Of a stretch of 64,000 nt of DNA, positions 57,955 to 64,000 are shown in pieces; position 1 is the first letter of the stretch, and each line of letters opens with the position of its first letter. The position numbers and the translations under genes are program-made. The DNA lies in contig NC_052517.1 of NCBI RefSeq assembly GCF_014356525.2, forward strand, positions 7,025,500 to 7,089,499. Reading direction: 5' to 3'. Origin of the DNA: Nilaparvata lugens (taxonomy: Eukaryota; Arthropoda; Insecta; Hemiptera; Delphacidae). The notes beneath the pieces are model-generated. The model ran no database searches, was not told where the DNA came from, and saw nothing but the letters and a program-made list of their open reading frames with translations.

Positions 57955-58508
57955 TCGTCGTTATAACTGCGCGAGGTCTACTGTTCACAGAACTACTAGT
58001 AACGTAAGATACTACTAATTTCAACTTTTCACAGCTCATAGAAATTCTCGTTCGTCCTTTTAGACCTCACTATAGATATCTCTAGCTAAAAATCTACAGC
58101 ATAAATATAGAAAAATATAGAAAGTATTGGACAATTTATTTCAATTTCAACTTTTCACAGCTCATAAAAAGTCTCGTCTGCCCTTTTTAGAGACGGTGTT
58201 GAGTGTAAAAAGCAATTGTGAAATATGAACTGTACAATGCGTTATTATTTCAAGTGGCCCTCTGAGCACAATAACTCAAACTAACAACCTCGCATTGGGG
58301 GACTTCATTAAGAAAAATTGCTCGTACTTTACGCAGTTACGGAGTTTGAATATTACTGTACAAAAATATGCTACAGTGAATTTCACTCTAAACTGTCTAC
58401 ATTTCTTTTACAACGAGCGTAGCGAGTTCTTACTTGTTATTGCAAAATTAAAAACTCTAGTACTCTCATCCTGAAATATAAAAAAGGAAAGAATAAGATT
58501 TTCTATTA

Positions 58509-58903
58509 TTGACCGAGCGAAGTGAGGTCCAAGATTCAAGTCGACGGTTTGGCATTTCTCTTTATGTTTAGATGTTCATATGTTGCACATTTACGGCGAA
58601 ACGCGGTAATAGATTTTCATGAAATTTGACAGGTATGTTCCTTTTTTAATTGCTCGTCGACGTATATACAAAGTTTTTGGAAATTTTGCATTTCAAGGAT
58701 ATAAAAGGAAAAAGGAGCCTCCTTCATATGCCAATAGTAGAGTAAAAATCAGACTATAGAATTATTCATCATAAATCAGCTAACAAGTGATTACACAGAT
58801 GTGTGGAGAAGCCAGTCTATTGCTGTATTTCCATAAGGTCTATAATCTCAATCAGGTACTTGTGGATGAGAATACGGCGGTCTACTGTTCACAGAACTAC
58901 TAG
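58509..58903 (+). repeat. R1 full-length copy (right arm)
   Basis: Ends CTAG followed by TATAATAAAGG of R2. Confidence 0.85.
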
Positions 58904-59120
58904 TATAATAAAGGAAAGAACTGGCTTATACACGTAGGGGATAGGAAATTCACGAATGACGCATCATCACGTCTCAACTATTCAACTGATTTACTTGAAA
59001 TTTTGTATATAGATTCTTGATTTACCGAGGATGGTTATAGACCTATTCTAAATTATTCGAGATTTCAGTAGGTCAAGTTTTTTATTAAACCTTTGCGGAG
59101 CACGGGTTACCTGCTAGCTC
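58904..59120 (+). repeat. R2 copy (right arm)
   Basis: Ends at 'GCACGGGTTACCTGCTAGC', just before the R4 insertion. Confidence 0.75.
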
Positions 59121-59128
59121 TTAAACAG

Positions 59129-61634
59129 TGTAAAGCTGTATTTTACTCGCCTCACATACGTAGAGAGATTTGCCAAATCATGTAGTGCTGTATCTAAATG
59201 CCTCACGTTGGGCCGGCAAATCATGTGGTGCGTTTTTTAACGGCTTCACACATGTAGGGTGAATCTTGTACTAAATCAACGGTGTTGAGGTTATAAATTT
59301 TGCAATTGCGTGTGTGGACGCTGAGTGTACCAGACTGATTGATTCACTACAAGATTCAATACAATTGTCGGAATCGCGGGAGGCCTAAACGCTCGCTCAC
59401 CCTTGATTCTTCTAATGACAGATTGTATAATGATGAAATTTTTATAAGCAGTGTAGCGACCGCTAAACACTGAATACGGATACCTTAAAATTATTACCTG
59501 TGAAGAATGATCATACAAAATCATACAGGTCGAGCAAAAATCCCGATGTAGATAATTTACGGGACTGCGTCTCTAATAAGTTCTGAAGGATTAAAATACG
59601 GTATTTGGACCAATATCGTTCAGAATATACTTCGAGAACAGAGTCTTGTCGGGTTTTAAGCTCTATTGTAGGAATTTATATGATCTCTGGCTGCATCTGC
59701 TGTACAATTGATGTGTTCGCTCCTAAGTCGAGGTTGGTAACAGATAAAAGCTGATATATGAGCAGGTAAGGACAAAGAATAAATATCTCGATCTGACCCC
59801 ACTCGCTACATCCACTTAGACCTGTTCCAATATCCAGCGTAATTCAATTATTTCAATGATCGTATTCGATCGGTTCTTGATGATATAGAACGTATCAGAC
59901 ACAATAATTGACAGGCTTAAGAAATAATCGAACTCAGAAAACGAATTAACAAAACTGGAATATATTATAATAAAATATATGATCATACAGTGCAGATTCA
60001 GAATTTGATTTACAGATCGATAATAATTTAGCATTGACAAAAAGAGTTAAAAATGTTCTTGTGCTTGCATGATACCATGCGTGATTCGACAGAATTTTAC
60101 AATTGATAAAATTGAACAGTTTTGAAAAAATAGTGAAAAAATGAATTATAAAATATTTTTAAAATGCTCGGGGTCGTGGTTCTGGCAGCGGAGGATAGCT
60201 AATCAACTATAAGTTCTTAGAAATTCTATATGGATAAATTCTAGGCTCTTAAATGCTAAAGCGCTTGTCGGCGTGGCCAATAATTTAACGAAGAAAATTT
60301 TATATCTTTCTGCACTGAAATATTTTTCGAAGCGTAGATTGGGGCCCCTTTAAACTTATAACTCACGTGAAATTCCTTGGTGGTCGTGGTTTTCTTCTTT
60401 AGATCAAAAATCGTTTGATCGGCAGCAATCCAGGCTTCGGTTTCAGCACGTGTGGAATTTTAATTTAAATATCTCCTTCACCAAATTAATTAAGGGATAA
60501 TTTACTTTAAACTTCTAAATTTATCGATTGATGAAAATAAATTTACAAATAACAAATAGATTGGCCTAAAATATTGGCTCACAAATAAAACATATAAAAT
60601 CGAACAAGAATTTTTTACGAATAGGTCTTGGTAACTATAAAGAGATCTGAACGGTGAGGATTTCAAAAGGGAAGTGCTGTCTTTTCTCTCAGCTTCTTGG
60701 CTAGACCTTTCTTCTGAGAATCTCGATGTAATAATTTGCATGAAAAATTTGCCATTGGTAGAACGATTGTGACGTAGACGTGACGTCAGTGGCAGGCAGT
60801 AGAATATAATTCCTTTAATTACAATAATATTCAATTTATGTAATTCTTAAAACTGCTTAATCTTCTAGACATAGTTCCTCTCATACAATGTACCTGTGCT
60901 AGCGTATATGATAAGGCAGGTTTGTTGTCTGATAGTAGATTAACATGTGTTGCTTTCAAACGATCACCTTTTGGTGCTATTTCTATGCACTATGATTGGC
61001 TTAGGCTTGCCAAAGAGATTTAATTACCATGTGGTTCAGTTGAATTAATCATTAATAAATTAATATTCTTATACAATTTTTATTATGTTTGAGACTGTTA
61101 TAATTAATTTCTGCAGTTTTTATCAATAATATACAGTTCATGCTATGACCTAGTTAGTTACAATAAGACCTGACATATAATATAACTTCTTAAATAATAA
61201 ATAATTTCAACAATAATACATACATTTTATTTTTTTATTCGAAATTCTTGGTCCCTTATTGATAGTTTTATAATTTTTAGGATTGATATTATACCTTGCA
61301 TGAAAACCGGCATGACATTTGACAATACTTTGAATCAGTCAGCTGTGTTCAGGCTGTTTTAAAAACATCTGATCGATAGTAAACAAAGTGTAACCTCAAA
61401 TTCAATGAGCAATTCGTAAATAATTTGTGCTTTATTTGCAGAATAATTATAATTTTATTGAATAATTTTCTAGAAAATGTTCAGTACAGAACGGTACTCT
61501 TATCTAATATACAGTTACTGATAAGTAAGCTTTATCGCTCGGTCGCTAACTATTCCTTTAGCAAATTCTTCATTTTAAAAGGTAATCACAATTTTTCTCT
61601 CTTCTCATGAGGTCTATTTAAAAAATTCATCACA
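59129..61634 (-). mobile_element. R4 complete element, 2506 bp, TG...CA, 4-bp target duplication
   Basis: Flanked by ACAG at 59125-59128 and 61635-61638; the left arm has one ACAG (38834-38837 in reverse). Ends are TGTAAAGC...CATCACA, sharing only TGT/ACA as inverted ends. No RT, integrase or transposase is seen; frames at 59816-60040 and 60502-60834 are not recognised. TG...CA with a 4-bp duplication suggests a very long solo LTR or a non-autonomous LTR element. A partial second copy is at 5634-6629. The promoter-like cluster is at 60734-60788. Confidence 0.8.
60734..60788 (-). promoter_or_regulatory. CRE-CCAAT-octamer cluster in R4
   Basis: TGACGTCA at 60781-60788, ATTGG at 60754-60758 and ATTTGCAT at 60734-60741 (read in reverse: CRE, CCAAT, octamer). 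The same order is kept in the 5634-6629 copy. A promoter role is inference. Confidence 0.45.
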
Positions 61635-62019
61635 ACAGCTAGCACTATCCTTTTCTAGCTCCGAAACGTTTTAAGATTGTTTTTCAACAATCTACATTTA
61701 TAATTAGCAAGTCATTGAATTTCAATTATGAAAATGCATTAATCAATCATTGAAAATATGTTTTCTTGATGAATTAAATATAAATGATTGTTTATGTGTT
61801 AAAAACTTTGAAGCTGATTGATGAAAGCATTCAAAAGTTATCGTCTGGCATACAAACCCACAAACGAACAACGATTCAAGCCCCTAATCATCTGTAGAAA
61901 CACGATCGTTTTGGACGATCTACGGTCGTTTAACATAGGAATTCAATGTTTCTCCACCCAGTAACAGCTGTAATCTACCGGCAGAGTTCAGAACTAATCA
62001 TCGATGAAAAAGTCGACCA

Positions 62020-62030
62020 ATAGATGAGGG
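62020..62030. other. Empty site for the LINE insertion
   Basis: 'CCAATAGATGAGGG' joins the sequences that in the left arm lie at 31396-31403 and 38425-38435. Confidence 0.85.
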
Positions 62031-62154
62031 AGAGGTGGAAAGGTGTGTCTGTGGGTGTGGCTTACCAGTCTGGTTCTTGCTTGTGATTGGTTCGTCTTTC
62101 TCCTCTCTATTATCACTTCTCTCTTCCACTGGACATTTCTTATTTTGTTCATCA
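62031..62154. other. Conserved outer end of the right arm
   Basis: Nearly identical in reverse to 31272-31400, then homology fades. Outward-reading sequence has GGGTGTGGC and GATTGG (CACCC- and CCAAT-like) motifs. The inward frame ('CPVEERSDNREEKDEPITSK') is open in both arms (31207-31443 plus; 62219-61998 minus). Promoter or exon role unproven. Confidence 0.4.
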
Positions 62155-62614
62155 GTCCGATTTTCATCCTTTTTTCTGTGTACCTGTATCTTTGTATCTT
62201 CTCCTACTATTCTACTCAACTACAGAAAATATCATTCATATAATCTTCATATCTTTCAATCAATTAGCAGTTTCATTTTTATTGTAGTTTTTAAAACTAG
62301 TATGTACAGAACGTAAGTCAATAAGATCAATATTGTTGTTGTCAAGTTCAAATGTTGTTGAAAATTCGAATTTGATTGATGAAACCAATTGATAGTTATG
62401 GTCAAACATAGGAATCCACAACTCGAGCCTCCAGTCGTCAGTAACGATTTCTGTACATTTTTTCACTTCAATGAGATCAAGGTTTATGAAACCTATAGAA
62501 TAAGCTTTCTATAGTCCTCGAATGAGATATATTGTACTCAGTTTTTCTTCATAATTTTGTATGAATTTTGTTACTAAGGTAAACAATTATTAATTTTTTC
62601 TTCTTCTTTTCAGG

Positions 62615-62652
62615 TATGTAAACAATGAAATATATGGAGATTATGAAGTCAC
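62615..62652 (+). CDS. Candidate 38-nt internal exon
   Basis: Preceded by a long pyrimidine tract and TTTTCAG, followed by GTGAGTAC. One frame is open and reads 'YVNNEIYGDYEV'. Gene unrecognised. It faces outward from the palindrome, as does the gene at 30330-30825. A splice-site look-alike is the alternative. Confidence 0.4.
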
Positions 62653-62964
62653 GTGAGTACATCCTCATGAATTTCATTCATTGCTCTATGATTCCAAAGA
62701 ACTTCTTCCTCCCATTCTTGTATTTTATCACAAATATTCAAAACTTTTACACGTAAAAAATTTAAATTTACTCAATAATCTAATAAGTCATAATAAGATT
62801 CACATTTCAATTTCAGTGGAATTTTTATACATACAATATTCTGTGCATATTATATCTGTTATCAATACAGATATAATAAGCAGATGAGAAGTGAAATGCA
62901 CGTGTTTGAGGCGCTCAAGTCTGTACGCAGCTTGTGGCTTGCTGTCAGTTTGAAGTGATTTTTT

Positions 62965-63103
62965 ACTTTGCTTGCCCTATTACCATAGGTAAGGAAAGTA
63001 TTGCTTTCCGAAAAAAATTAAGGTACCCTAATTTCTAAATTTCTATACGTTTCAAGGTCCCCTGAGTCCAAAAAAGTGGTTTTGGGTATTGGTCGGTACG
63101 TGT

Positions 63104-63157
<54 letters not shown>

Positions 63158-63588
63158 CGTCTGTGTACACGATATCTCATCTCCCAATTAACGGAATGAC
63201 TTGAAATTTGAAACGTGAGCTCCTTACAATATAAGGATCCGACACGAACAATTTCGATCAAATGAGATTCAAGATGGCGGCTAAAATGGCAAAAATGTTG
63301 TCAAAAACAGGGTTTTTCTCGAAAACGGCTCCAACGATTTTGGACGAATTTTACCTAAAATAGTCATCGATAAGCTCTATCAACTGCCACAAGGCCACAA
63401 GTTTTAAAGAGTTTAAAATTTCAAGTCAATCGGTTGATTAGGAATGGAGTTATCGTGTTCACAGACATACACACACACACAGACCAACACCCAAAAATCA
63501 TGTTTTTGGACTCAGGGGATTTTGAAACGTATAGAAAACTTGAAATTAAGGTATCTTAATTTTTTTTTGGAAAGCAAGGAAAGTAATA
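62965..63588. mobile_element. R9 complete element with long TIRs
   Basis: The left end TTACTTTGCTTGCC and the right end GCAAGGAAAGTAA are inverted. Inversion continues inward about 100 bp (AAATTAAGGTACC, TATACGTTTCAAGG and CCCTGAGTCCAAAAA on both sides). (GT)n is at 63101-63156 and (CA)n near 63466-63482, each just inside a TIR. No transposase. Confidence 0.75.
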
Positions 63589-63677
63589 ATAAAAAAACTG
63601 TGTTATCCTTCACTCTCCAGTGACTTTATAAGTTTTATAACATGAAACCCTTTCAAATACATGTATACATTCAATAG

Positions 63678-63790
63678 TATTATTTATTTATTTATTTATT
63701 AGATAGAGCGAACAATACAATAGTCGGAAAAGAAAAAACAGGCTATTGCTCAAAACTTCTTCAATTTCCTGATTTTGTCACAAATCGTCC
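63678..63790 (-). repeat. R3 copy
   Basis: (TTTA)n followed by 'AACAGGCTATTGCTCAAAACTTC'. 63594-63660 matches 16431-16500 in reverse, another short dispersed repeat. Nothing else recognised to the window end. Confidence 0.5.
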
Positions 63791-64000
63791 AAATATTATG
63801 TAGGTTATGTTCACTTCAATTTCAACACCAAATCTTCAATCTGAAACTATGAATCAGAATAAAACAAAGAATTTCAATTTTAGATAAATTGATAATGAAA
63901 CTTCCGTTAAAACAAAAACCAAACTTCAAATATTCACAAAATATAGAATAAAATAAAATACATGCTTTACATATAAATATATCTGTTTGTAAGGAAGGTC

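Larger units (their letters stand above)
54050..62154 (-). repeat. Right arm of large inverted duplication
   Basis: Reverse complement of the left arm without its LINE and LTR insertions, and with R4 (59129-61634) added. Net length about 5.6 kb against about 5.5 kb for the stripped left arm. Confidence 0.92.

Noticed and set aside
31272..62154. Palindrome as a plain sequencing-hairpin artefact
   Set aside because: The arms differ by roughly 5%, with insertions private to each, unlike a duplicated read. A haplotype-joining error is kept as an open alternative.

Overview
This is a transposon-dense, AT-rich stretch of an animal nuclear genome, almost certainly an insect. Short introns, (CA)n, (TTC)n and (TCC)n arrays, MITEs, an errantivirus-like Gypsy element with an F-type env, and dispersed families of hemipteran style fit a planthopper-like genome. 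The species is inference only. Two 100-N blocks (9915-10014 and 53572-53671) are assembly gaps. No bacterial features and no confident tRNA or rRNA genes were seen. Most long open frames are translations of microsatellites and are not annotated as genes.

Layout. 1-17 kb is a mosaic of dispersed repeats, polypyrimidine tracts and tandem arrays. I label the repeat families R1-R9 here for convenience; these are not database names. 17158-27133 is a complete LTR retrotransposon on the minus strand (LTR-gag-pol-env-LTR), broken by about seven single-base frameshifts although its two LTRs are nearly identical. 27-30 kb is MITE and R1 debris. 30330-30825 (minus) holds two exon-like blocks of an unrecognised, probably host, gene. 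31404-38427 is a 7 kb LINE-type insertion (ORF1, EN, RT, duplicated 3' tail). 40022-47286 is a second, young Ty3/Gypsy element on the minus strand with 870/871 bp LTRs, a 1103-codon intact pol and a 4-bp target duplication. An exon-like block lies at 62615-62652 (plus).

The dominant structure is an inverted duplication. 31272-52106 is the reverse complement of 54050-62154, around a 1.9 kb spacer that contains one N gap. After subtracting insertions each arm is about 5.5 kb. The arms record later history: the LINE and the second LTR element sit only in the left arm, and a 2.5 kb TG...CA element sits only in the right arm. The opposite arm keeps the empty site in each case, so three insertion sites can be read to the base inside one window.

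Many frameshifts in all three retrotransposons fall at or near homopolymer runs. Three of the four internal differences between the first element's LTRs are homopolymer-length changes. Uncorrected consensus errors are therefore a serious alternative to biological decay.
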